64,000 bases of DNA from Dyadobacter jiangsuensis (lineage in GTDB: Bacteria > Bacteroidota > Bacteroidia > Cytophagales > Spirosomataceae), in NCBI RefSeq assembly GCF_003014695.1, contig NZ_PYAS01000001.1, forward strand, positions 186,001-250,000, in the 5' to 3' direction. Under the pieces are notes generated by a model. That model was not told where the DNA came from, did not search any database, and saw only the letters and a list, made by a program, of their open reading frames with translations. This document shows, piece after piece, positions 43,263-51,474 of the stretch. The translations under genes were made by a program, and so were the position numbers. Each line of letters begins with the position of its first letter. The first letter of the stretch is position 1.

Positions 43263-45221
43263 ATGAATAAGATCTCTGCTCTGTTGTGTGCTTTTTTATT
43301 GATTGCCCATACGCTGCCGGCCCAGGATACGGAGGAGGCGAAAATTCTTTCAGCCAAAGACGATTCAGCCAAGGTAATCCGGCTCGCCAACTATGCTTAC
43401 AGCTTTGTCGATTCGGATAAACAAAAAGCAGCCCGTTTGTACGACGAACTGATGCGCCTCAGCAAAAAGCTGAACTATCCGTACTGGTCGGGGATGGTAT
43501 GGTTCAATCGTGGGTATATGCATGCCAAAGCGGCAAATGATGCGGAAGCAATACGGAATTTCGATTCGGCTGCCGTGTATTTACATCAAACGGACCGTGT
43601 AGATATGGAGGCGTACAGCCACTTAAATATTGGTGCGATAGCAGAGAGGCTGGGCAAAATCGATGTGAAAATCAGTCGGATATCGAAGGCGATCCAACTT
43701 TTGCAAAACACGAAATACCAGAATATCCTCGCGAACGCGTATAGTGCTATGGGTGTGTTGTTTTTCAACCTCGACGAGTACGATAAAGGATTGGTGTATT
43801 TTCAAAAAGGCTCAAAAACGGCGACTCAGGCCAGGGATACCTCTACCATGGTGGAGACGCTGTACGGAATGACGAACTGCCTGTCGTCGCTCGGGAAATT
43901 TCCCGAGGCATTGACGAACGCCAACGAGGCGGTCCGCCTGGCCACTTTGCGAAAGAACGACTATACCTTATGCGTTGCCCATAACAGCATGGCCGAGCTG
44001 TACCGCAAATGGGGCAAGGCCGGGTTGAGCATTGAGCATGCCAGGCAAGTACTGCAATATGCGATTGCCTGCGACGACGTGCAATACCAGCTGATCGCCA
44101 CAATGGGGCTGGCCGATGGCTACCGCCTGGCCGGGAATTTCCGGGAGAGCATCGGGTACTACAACAAGGCATTGCAATTGGGGAAAGAAAAAGGCGTGGT
44201 GATCCAGCTCGACGACATCTACAAAGGCTTGTCGGAGGCCCACGAACACCTCAACAATAGCGGGCAGGCTTTGGATTACTATAAAAAATTCATCGTCTAT
44301 CGCGACAGCACCAGCAATGAAAAAATCAAGAAGAATGCCGCAGAGCTGGAAGTGAAATACCAAACGGCGGAAAAGGAGAAGGTGCTGTCCCAAAACAAAT
44401 TGCAGCTGGCCCGCCAGGACTTGCAGCTTCAAAAAAGCCGCAGCTATATTTACTACGCTCTGGGCGCCTTTATATTGGTGTCACTGGTTGCGATTCTGCT
44501 TTATTTACAGTCGAGGTACAAAAAGCTCTCGCATGCCCGGGAATTGCAGTCGATCCGACAGCAAAGGGAGTTGCAGTTGTTGCAGGCCCTCATGCAGGGA
44601 GAAGAAAAGGAGCGCAGCCGTATCGCTAAGGATCTGCACGATGGGGTGGCAGGCATGCTGGCGGCGGTGAAAATGCACCTGAGCAGCACCGAATCGGCCG
44701 ACGGGCTTTTGCAGGAAGAGGGCTACCGGCAGGGGATGAACCTGCTGAATGAAGCCACCGAGGAAATCCGCAAAACCTCGCATAACCTGATGCCGGAAGT
44801 ACTGTTGCAGTATGGACTGGACATTGCGCTGGGCCGTTATTGCGAGCGCGTCAGCAACAGCAGAGGGTTGGAGATCCAATACGATTCCTGGGGAGACATC
44901 GACCGTTTTGCGGATAGCTTCGAATTGTCTGTATATCGCATCGTCCAGGAATTACTGAACAATGTGATGAAGCATTCAAAGGCCACCCACGGAATGGTGC
45001 AACTGACCCAGCAGGACGACCTCCTCTCGATTTCCATTGAGGACAATGGGGTGGGGTTAGGCGCGGGAAATCATGCGCAGGACGGAATGGGGCTGCACAG
45101 CCTCCAAAGCCGCGTAAAGGCCATGAACGGAAAGATCGATATCAGAGAGTCGGAGGAGAACGGTTTTGCGGCTTACCTGGAATTTGAGGTATTGAATATA
45201 AAAAGGGAAATAGCCGTATGA
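43263..45221 (+). CDS. TPR sensor histidine kinase (HisKA_3 type)
   Basis: The 652-residue membrane kinase has a signal peptide (MNKISALLCAFLLIAHTLPA), then TPR-type helical repeats to about residue 360, a coiled stretch (EKVLSQNKLQLARQDLQLQK), a membrane helix around 395-417, and a HisKA_3 dimerisation domain with His459 in RIAKDLHDGVAGML. A HATPase follows (VQELLNNVMKHSKATH, DNGVGLG). The TPRs are outside the cytoplasm and probably bind a peptide or protein ligand. The stop codon overlaps the start of the response regulator by four bases, so the pair is translationally coupled. Target genes are unknown. Confidence 0.93.
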   Translation: MNKISALLCAFLLIAHTLPAQDTEEAKILSAKDDSAKVIRLANYAYSFVDSDKQKAARLYDELMRLSKKLNYPYWSGMVWFNRGYMHAKAANDAEAIRNFDSAAVYLHQTDRVDMEAYSHLNIGAIAERLGKIDVKISRISKAIQLLQNTKYQNILANAYSAMGVLFFNLDEYDKGLVYFQKGSKTATQARDTSTMVETLYGMTNCLSSLGKFPEALTNANEAVRLATLRKNDYTLCVAHNSMAELYRKWGKAGLSIEHARQVLQYAIACDDVQYQLIATMGLADGYRLAGNFRESIGYYNKALQLGKEKGVVIQLDDIYKGLSEAHEHLNNSGQALDYYKKFIVYRDSTSNEKIKKNAAELEVKYQTAEKEKVLSQNKLQLARQDLQLQKSRSYIYYALGAFILVSLVAILLYLQSRYKKLSHARELQSIRQQRELQLLQALMQGEEKERSRIAKDLHDGVAGMLAAVKMHLSSTESADGLLQEEGYRQGMNLLNEATEEIRKTSHNLMPEVLLQYGLDIALGRYCERVSNSRGLEIQYDSWGDIDRFADSFELSVYRIVQELLNNVMKHSKATHGMVQLTQQDDLLSISIEDNGVGLGAGNHAQDGMGLHSLQSRVKAMNGKIDIRESEENGFAAYLEFEVLNIKREIAV

Positions 45222-45859
45222 AAAAGATTGAAGTGGCCATTATCGACGACCATGAAGTGGTGATAGACGGCCTGGTAGCCATGCTTTCGACGTCCGATCT
45301 GCTGGAAATTACCTACACGACGCAAAGCGGGAAGGAACTGCTCGGGCATTTACAGACAGCCTCACCCGATGTGTTGCTCATGGACATTCAAATGCCGGAA
45401 ATCAGCGGGATCGAGCTATGCAGGCAGGTGTTACAGCAGCAACCGAAAGTGAATATTATTGCATTCAGCAGTTTTGATGATTCCAGCTATGTGAAAAATG
45501 TCATGCGCAAGGGAGCCCGAGGTTACCTGCTGAAAAACTCCGATAAGCAGACGATCGTCCGGGCGATTGAACGCGTAGCGGGCGGAGAAGATTTTTTGGA
45601 TGACAAGATCAAGAATATCCTCTTGCAGGAAACCCTCACCGGGCAGCGCCGTTCGATTTATGAAATACCGCTCACCAAAAGGGAAAAGGAGCTGGTGACG
45701 CTGATCGCGGAAGGGCATTCGAGTCAGGAGATTGCCGATAAATTATACATTAGCCTGAGAACCGTCGAAACCCACCGGCTGAATATCAACCAGAAAATGG
45801 GGGTGAAAAATACGGCAGGCCTTTTAAAGGAAGCTATTAAAAGAGGGTTGATTGACTGA
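45218..45859 (+). CDS. NarL/FixJ-type response regulator
   Basis: This 213-residue regulator has an intact receiver (Asp10/Asp11, phospho-acceptor Asp56 in LLMDIQMP, Lys106 in YLLKNSD) and a LuxR helix-turn-helix in the C-terminal 60 residues (LTKREKELVTLIAEGHSSQE, then IADKLYISLRTVETH). It is coupled by a four-base overlap to the HisKA_3 kinase before it, which would phosphorylate Asp56. Unlike the two orphan regulators at 23592 and 24754 it keeps every switch residue. Confidence 0.95.
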   Translation: MKKIEVAIIDDHEVVIDGLVAMLSTSDLLEITYTTQSGKELLGHLQTASPDVLLMDIQMPEISGIELCRQVLQQQPKVNIIAFSSFDDSSYVKNVMRKGARGYLLKNSDKQTIVRAIERVAGGEDFLDDKIKNILLQETLTGQRRSIYEIPLTKREKELVTLIAEGHSSQEIADKLYISLRTVETHRLNINQKMGVKNTAGLLKEAIKRGLID

Positions 45860-45993
45860 GCGCCCTTCGTGCAGCACGATGATCCCGCAGCTCTCTCGCT
45901 ATTTTACCCGGAGTTGCCTTCGTTGTGGCCGGTTGCGGATATATTGATAAAGTTCAGTTAATTTGGAACTTGTATTAATCGTTACGCACGCCA

Positions 45994-46740
45994 ATGAAAC
46001 CCAAGTTTCTAAGCATCAGCAGTGAAATTATCGAAAGGATCAAATCCGGCGAATTACAGCCGGGCGACAAAGTTCCTTCGGAGAATGATCTCATCAAAAA
46101 CTACAAGGTGAGCAACACGACGGCCCGGAAAAGCCTGCTGGAAATCGAAAACCAGGGCTGGGCGAGGCGTATCAAGGGAAAGGGAACGTTTGTCCTTAAC
46201 CGGACGGTGGGGCATCATTTAATTCGTACGCTGGGGTCCATCAACGCGACGCGGCGCGGCTTCCACGAAAGCCTCATCGCCGAAGGTTTTGAGCCGCATA
46301 ATGTGGTGCTGGAAAAAACGGTGCTCGACGACGGGATTTCCTCGGAAATAGGAGGGAAGCATTTCATTATGGACGGCCCCGTGCTGAAAATCCACCAGTT
46401 GCGGTACGCCGACGACGAGATTATCAAGGACGAAATCAAGTACATTTCACTCGCGCTCTGCCCGAAAATCAACCGGATGCCTACCGAGATTTCCTATTTC
46501 AAAGTGTACGAAAATGCCTACCACCTGCGGATCGACGAGGTGAAGCAGACGCTCAGTACGGAGATCGTACAGCCTGGTTCGGAGCTGGATAACTTTGACC
46601 TGTCGGCCGCCACGCCGATGTTCATTCTCGATAGCGCGGTGATATGCACGGACGGCGAGGTCGTGGAAATCGAAAGGTCGTTTTACCGCGGCGATAAATA
46701 CAAATTCGCCATCAGCGCCAACCCCGATTACCACGACTAG
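45994..46740 (+). CDS. GntR family regulator with UTRA ligand domain
   Basis: The 248-residue protein has a winged helix at residues 1-68 (IIERIKSGELQPGDKVPSEN, LIKNYKVSNTTARKSLLEIE, GKGTFVLN) and a C-terminal UTRA domain of about 160 residues that binds sugar phosphates or other small ligands in the HutC/FarR group. It ends six bases from the convergent 3' end of the SGNH hydrolase, the last gene of the six-gene sugar operon, so it is a likely regulator of that operon. The repeated TTAACGCACTAA elements in the operon are candidate binding sites; that link is inferred. Its own promoter is a poor consensus match near 45933-45965. Confidence 0.93.
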   Translation: MKPKFLSISSEIIERIKSGELQPGDKVPSENDLIKNYKVSNTTARKSLLEIENQGWARRIKGKGTFVLNRTVGHHLIRTLGSINATRRGFHESLIAEGFEPHNVVLEKTVLDDGISSEIGGKHFIMDGPVLKIHQLRYADDEIIKDEIKYISLALCPKINRMPTEISYFKVYENAYHLRIDEVKQTLSTEIVQPGSELDNFDLSAATPMFILDSAVICTDGEVVEIERSFYRGDKYKFAISANPDYHD

Positions 46741-46746
46741 CCGGTG

Positions 46747-47448
46747 TCACAAAAAGTAGGGCATTAGCCTTTCGACGATCATCGTATGCCCCTTCTCATT
46801 GGGATGGTTAATCGACGACATTACTTCTTTTAGTTTACCTTCCTTTACCACTTTCTGAAAATCAATATAAGGATCGGCCAGGCCGGTGTGATACTGCGCA
46901 GCGAGTTCGCGGATCTGCGCTGCATAGGGATCCAGCGGATTCGAGGGATCGGCAATATCTATCCGTTGATCAGGCGAGGGCGTTACCAGGATCACCTTGA
47001 TATTCCTGGCTTGCGCCGCCCGGATCATCTTTTCCAATGCCTCGCGGGTTTTATCCAGGGGCTGGAAACGGTCGTTCAATGCATAGTCGATAAAGATCAC
47101 GTCGGGCTGGTGGGGCAATACTTCCGCCTCGAAACGTTTTGCACCGCTCACCGAGTTCTCTCCGCCGATCGCCGTAACGATCACATTCACCACGGCATAG
47201 GGATAATGTCCCTTCAATGTTTTCAGAAACAGGTTCGGGTACGATTCCAGCGTATGCACCTCGTGGTTATCCCAGTACCCCGCCGGAACGGAATGCCCGT
47301 GAAACACAATATTGATCCGGCGGCTCTTCGGCCACTCCGTCCGCAGTTCCTTTTTCAGGCCGGATAAATAGGTGGTGTCAGCCACCTGCGCAAATGCACT
47401 GTATGTCGCCAAAAGGGCCAGGGAAGCGGCGGAAAGGATTTTAAGCAT
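46747..47448 (-). CDS. Secreted SGNH/GDSL-type hydrolase
   Basis: This 233-residue protein has a signal peptide (MLKILSAASLALLATYSAFA-Q) and the four SGNH blocks: Ser53 in FHGHSVPAGYW, Gly in TAIGGENS, Asn in IDYALNDRF and His215 in SSINHPNEKGHTMI. Enzymes of this family remove acetyl or other ester groups, often from plant-type polysaccharides such as xylan or pectin. It is the last gene of the operon starting at 57624 and would de-esterify the glycan handled by the SusC/SusD pair. Substrate is not determined by sequence. Confidence 0.9.
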   Translation of the reverse strand: MLKILSAASLALLATYSAFAQVADTTYLSGLKKELRTEWPKSRRINIVFHGHSVPAGYWDNHEVHTLESYPNLFLKTLKGHYPYAVVNVIVTAIGGENSVSGAKRFEAEVLPHQPDVIFIDYALNDRFQPLDKTREALEKMIRAAQARNIKVILVTPSPDQRIDIADPSNPLDPYAAQIRELAAQYHTGLADPYIDFQKVVKEGKLKEVMSSINHPNEKGHTMIVERLMPYFL

Positions 47449-47494
47449 AGTCTATCAGGTCAAGTATGGTCAGGTATTGTCAATTGTTGTCCCC

Positions 47495-50026
47495 CTACCA
47501 CGACACCACCAAATCTCCCGTAACGCCTTCCACTACATAATGCTTTCCAAATTTCGGATCGCCGGGCTTGAAGGAAATGCGGCCTTCGCGCCACGGGTAG
47601 TTCGCATTCAGATAAGCATGAAACTGCTCGGGACTAATGTCTTCGTGCGGGTAAATGCGGACGGTAGCATTTCGGAGGCCGCCGATGCGGTAGCGCTTGG
47701 TAATGCCCATTTCCCCCGAATGTAGTTCTTTTAATGACACGATGCCCTCGTTTTGCTCCACAAACACCCGCGACTCACGGTTCCAGGCTGTGGGCATGCT
47801 GTACACCGACCGCCCTTTTTCGAGCTTGGTATCCAGGCCGTTCAGCAACGGCGCACCTTGCGGGAAACGGAATTTGTTGCGGATGGTCGTGTTGGGATTG
47901 TAGCCTGAGAAAATGAATGCATTGTTGCTCCGCGAAACGGTCAGTACCGGGTTTTTAACGGCCGGATCTTCCTTCTCAATGCCGAGGTCGATCCCGAACT
48001 CCTGCAAGGCGTAGCGAAGCAGAAGCGGGCCGGTGAACAGCTGCAACGGGTCGTCGGGCGTGAGGAGCTTGCCGCCTGTGAACTTGCTGGAATTGGTGCC
48101 GCGGATGTACACCACCTTTCCGCCATTCCATTCTTTTCGCTCCCTTACCCACGCCACATCGCGTTTTTGGCTGCCCTGGCTCATTTGCGAGAGGATTTTG
48201 GTAAAAGAATCCTTCGGGTTCTGCACCCGCGTAGCCACACCACCACCGGAAAACAATGCGCTGTGGATGATTTTGCCGGGATAAGGGCGCTGCATTTCGT
48301 CGCCCGCGTACACGCTGCTGATCTTGAACTCGCCTTCCAGCGGGGCCACATTTTGCAGATTGAGCAGTTCCAGAAAAGCCTTGCCTGCATGTCCGGCAGG
48401 ACCGTAGACCATCAGCTTTCCCCCATTTTCGACGAATGTGATCAGCGCCTTTTCAAGCGGAGAGCCTGCTTCCGGCACGACACTCAGCAACACCGATTCC
48501 TTGAAACGAGCCGGGTTCTGCCCTATTACTTTTTGAAATGAACCCGTGGAAATGACCGTATTGACGGGTAAGCCGTTGTTCAATGCCTGGCGGATGAGCC
48601 AGTCGCCGTAATAGATTTCCGGCAGCCGGTCTTTGTAGCGGAAGGCCCAGTCGTAATACTCGTCGAACGGGTACACCCACACGAGCGGCCCGGGCGCGGT
48701 AGGCGCGTCGTAGCGGGCTTTCAGGATGTGCGGCGTCACCTCGTCGGGTACCTGGGTAGGCATGTTCCCGAAAGAATCGTCGATGCTCAGGAAGTTGAAG
48801 TGGCTCGGGAGTTTCACCTCGCCTTTCGCATTGATCCGCGACACGGCCAGCGGCAGGTAAATGTCGTGCGGCTCGCGGCCGTAGCGGTCGAGCCAGGGGC
48901 TGTTGATCCACCACGGGTCGTGGGTGTAGTAGCGGAAGAGGTACCGCTCGTCGGGCAGCTCAGCCATTCTCGACATATAGCCCACCATTTCCAGTCCGAA
49001 ATCGCCGTCCAATGCTGCCCACGGCGAGTTGGGCGGGGGCAGAATATTTTTATCCTTGTAAATTGATTTCAAATCCACACCATCCCGGGCCAGATCCGCA
49101 CCGGCCGAAAGGTTGGTGCCGCGCGTCTGCACCTGGATATCGGGACATTCGGCCCGGAAGTATTTCCAGAAATCGGCAATTTTGGAATGGGTAGCAGCCA
49201 GTTTTTCCTGGTCAAACCCTTTGCCATCGAAAATGGCTCCCGTCGAGGACCAGCCTTCCACCCCGAAACCAAACCCGTTGCTCAGCCAGATGAAATCGAA
49301 ACCCATATCGCTGGTCAGCCGCTTTACCTGCCGGCCCAGAAATGTCCCGAAAGGTGTTCCCTCGGGAATGCCGTTCGGGAAACCGGCATAGGGCTCGGAA
49401 TCCGCTTTGAGTACCGAATAGCAGCTTACCATCGTGTTGTGGCCCATGGCGCTGCCGCCGAGGATCTCGCGGTGGCGCTTGTATTTAAAATCGGATTTGG
49501 CAAACTCCGGTCCGGGGTCGAAGGTCTCGCCAATGCGGATAGGCTTGCCCGTCACTTTGCGGCCTTCTTCTTTCAATGCGGATACGATGAATTGCAGGTC
49601 GCCGTAGGTGAATTCCGGCGGGTTTTCGAGGTACAAATAGGCCCGTTCGTGGATCGAAAGCTCTTTCGGACCGGAACCAACCGCATGCGCGGTATTCGGG
49701 TTGCCGATGTAGCGTGCCCATTCGAGCCGCTGGGCCGCGTCGCCTTTGTATTCCAGGATTTCGGAACCGTCGCCTGTCCAGAGCATCACCGACACGGTGT
49801 CGGCATGGCGCAGCATCGAATGCCATTGCGTGAACATTTCGCGGGCAGTTTCGCGGATATAAGCCTTGTCATTCTTCCGGAAAGGTTTCAGGGATACTTC
49901 CAGGGTGATGTTGTTGAATGGCACCCCTTTGAGCGTCGAGGGCTGCGGCTGCGCCACGGCCGTCAGTGGCGCCAGCAACAGTGCTATCCATGCCCGTATA
50001 TTCTTTTTTACAATCATCGGTTTCAA
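47495..50026 (-). CDS. 843-residue secreted protein of unrecognised family, probable glycan-active enzyme
   Basis: I do not recognise this family. A signal peptide (IRAWIALLLAPLTAVAQ) is followed by about 560 residues with a barrel-like alternation and many conserved-looking acidic and aromatic sites (GFDFIWLSNGFGFGVEGW, LDGDFGLEMVGYMSRM, WVYPFDEYYDWAFRY, NFLSIDDSFGNMP). Near residue 520-570 a Rossmann-like stretch (ESVLLSVVPEAGSPLEKALI, TFVENGGKLMVYGPAGHAG) recalls the amidotransferase-like domain found after the barrel in some glycosidases, and a beta-rich C-terminus follows. It starts three bases after the susD stop codon, inside the sugar operon, so an extracytoplasmic glycoside hydrolase or lyase is the best guess. 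The catalytic residues are not known. Confidence 0.75.
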   Translation of the reverse strand: MKPMIVKKNIRAWIALLLAPLTAVAQPQPSTLKGVPFNNITLEVSLKPFRKNDKAYIRETAREMFTQWHSMLRHADTVSVMLWTGDGSEILEYKGDAAQRLEWARYIGNPNTAHAVGSGPKELSIHERAYLYLENPPEFTYGDLQFIVSALKEEGRKVTGKPIRIGETFDPGPEFAKSDFKYKRHREILGGSAMGHNTMVSCYSVLKADSEPYAGFPNGIPEGTPFGTFLGRQVKRLTSDMGFDFIWLSNGFGFGVEGWSSTGAIFDGKGFDQEKLAATHSKIADFWKYFRAECPDIQVQTRGTNLSAGADLARDGVDLKSIYKDKNILPPPNSPWAALDGDFGLEMVGYMSRMAELPDERYLFRYYTHDPWWINSPWLDRYGREPHDIYLPLAVSRINAKGEVKLPSHFNFLSIDDSFGNMPTQVPDEVTPHILKARYDAPTAPGPLVWVYPFDEYYDWAFRYKDRLPEIYYGDWLIRQALNNGLPVNTVISTGSFQKVIGQNPARFKESVLLSVVPEAGSPLEKALITFVENGGKLMVYGPAGHAGKAFLELLNLQNVAPLEGEFKISSVYAGDEMQRPYPGKIIHSALFSGGGVATRVQNPKDSFTKILSQMSQGSQKRDVAWVRERKEWNGGKVVYIRGTNSSKFTGGKLLTPDDPLQLFTGPLLLRYALQEFGIDLGIEKEDPAVKNPVLTVSRSNNAFIFSGYNPNTTIRNKFRFPQGAPLLNGLDTKLEKGRSVYSMPTAWNRESRVFVEQNEGIVSLKELHSGEMGITKRYRIGGLRNATVRIYPHEDISPEQFHAYLNANYPWREGRISFKPGDPKFGKHYVVEGVTGDLVVSW

Positions 50027-50029
50027 TGT

Positions 50030-51463
50030 TTAATACCCCGGATTTTGCCCCAGATTCGGATTGATGTCGATTTCCCGCAGGGGTATCGGCATCAGCACCT
50101 CATGGTCGGCGACGCTGAAATTCAGTCCATTGTCTTTGAAATATTGATTCATCACCACCTGGTAACGTCCGGTCCGCACCAGATCGAACCAGCGATGGCC
50201 TTCGAGGAAAAACTCGAACTTCCTTTCATTTTCAAGCGCCGATGCGAAGGCGGCCTTGTCCAGACCTGCTTTTGCCGGTAATCCCGCGCGGCTTCTCACG
50301 GTATTCAGGTAAGTATGTGCGTCGGCGGTACTACTGGTTTCGTTGAGCGCTTCTGCATACATGAGCAGCACATCGGCATAGCGCAACGAGGTAAAATTGA
50401 TGCCGCCATCCCCGACGATGCCGGTCGTGAAATCCACGAATTTGAGGCCGAACAGGTCCTTTTCATATTTGCCGGATATCAGCTTCACTGAGTCGCCGAT
50501 GGAAGCGGTTCGCCTTAAATCGCCTTTTTCATAAGCGTTAGCCATTTGGCGCGTCGGTAAAACCCTGCCCGCGCCCTGCATATTTCCCGGGAACATGCCC
50601 ACGTCAAACCGGGAAGGCATGAAAATCGTGGAGAATGAATTGCCTTCGCCCACATTACCCGACAGGTATTTCACTTCAAAAATGGACTCCTGCAATTCGT
50701 CGTTGCCATTCGTGAACAGTTTCTTATAGTCGGGGTTTAATGAATAAGTTTTCAGATCGATTACTTCTTTCAAAACTGTTTTGGCCAGATCGAACTGCCT
50801 GGTAGTGAGGTATACTTTGCCCAAAAGCGTCTTGGCCGCACCCGTGGATGCCTGCGATTTGCTCAAACCAGCTACGCCGTTCAGCAACGTCGCCGATTGG
50901 ATAAGATCCTGGGTAATCACATTGTAGACCTCCGCGACCGGCCTCCGCGTCATATCGAATTTCATAATCTCGTCCGGGCTTCTGAACGAAACATCCACGA
51001 TAGGCACATTGCCGAACAGGCGAACGAGATAGAAATAGGCATAAGCCCGCAGAAACAGCGCTTCTCCCTTGTACTGGTTCTTTTGAGCGTCGGTCATAGT
51101 CACCGCATCGAGCCGCGAGAGGATGTTGTTGGACCTTGCGATGGTCGCGAAACTGATGCTCCACACAGTATTGAGAAAATCATTGGAAGCAGTCAGGTTC
51201 ACCTCGTCGCATTCGGCTTCGGCCACGAGCGGGGAGGTGGACTTAATGTCGGTATTATCTGTCGTAAGGTCGCCCAGGTCGATCAGTGCGGTGTTATGCA
51301 GGCCTTGCAAGCCCGCGTAGTTGCCGACCAGAGCGGTTTCAAAGTCTTTGGGGCTTTTGTAAAATGAATTTTCGCTGATCTGATATTCGGGCTGCAAATT
51401 CAGAAAATCGGAGCATGAGCTGGCGGCCACGGCGATGAGGCTGTATAGAATGTACTTTTTCAT
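50030..51463 (-). CDS. SusD/RagB family lipoprotein
   Basis: This 477-residue lipoprotein has the signal MKKYILYSLIAVAASS with Cys17 as lipidation site, a SusD start (SDFLNLQPEYQISENSFYKS), the helix ALFLRAYAYFYLVRLFGNVP and the C-terminal RYADVLLMYAEALNET, all typical of the family. It is the surface glycan-binding partner of the SusC encoded 11 bases upstream. It ends three bases before the unknown 843-residue protein. Its sugar specificity is unknown, but the operon isomerase suggests a pentose or 6-deoxyhexose component. Confidence 0.95.
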   Translation of the reverse strand: MKKYILYSLIAVAASSCSDFLNLQPEYQISENSFYKSPKDFETALVGNYAGLQGLHNTALIDLGDLTTDNTDIKSTSPLVAEAECDEVNLTASNDFLNTVWSISFATIARSNNILSRLDAVTMTDAQKNQYKGEALFLRAYAYFYLVRLFGNVPIVDVSFRSPDEIMKFDMTRRPVAEVYNVITQDLIQSATLLNGVAGLSKSQASTGAAKTLLGKVYLTTRQFDLAKTVLKEVIDLKTYSLNPDYKKLFTNGNDELQESIFEVKYLSGNVGEGNSFSTIFMPSRFDVGMFPGNMQGAGRVLPTRQMANAYEKGDLRRTASIGDSVKLISGKYEKDLFGLKFVDFTTGIVGDGGINFTSLRYADVLLMYAEALNETSSTADAHTYLNTVRSRAGLPAKAGLDKAAFASALENERKFEFFLEGHRWFDLVRTGRYQVVMNQYFKDNGLNFSVADHEVLMPIPLREIDINPNLGQNPGY

Positions 51464-51474
51464 GGGTAATGCTT

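Noticed and set aside
49187..50281. 364-codon plus-strand frame
   Set aside because: Antisense to the 843-residue protein and the susD end; no family signature.
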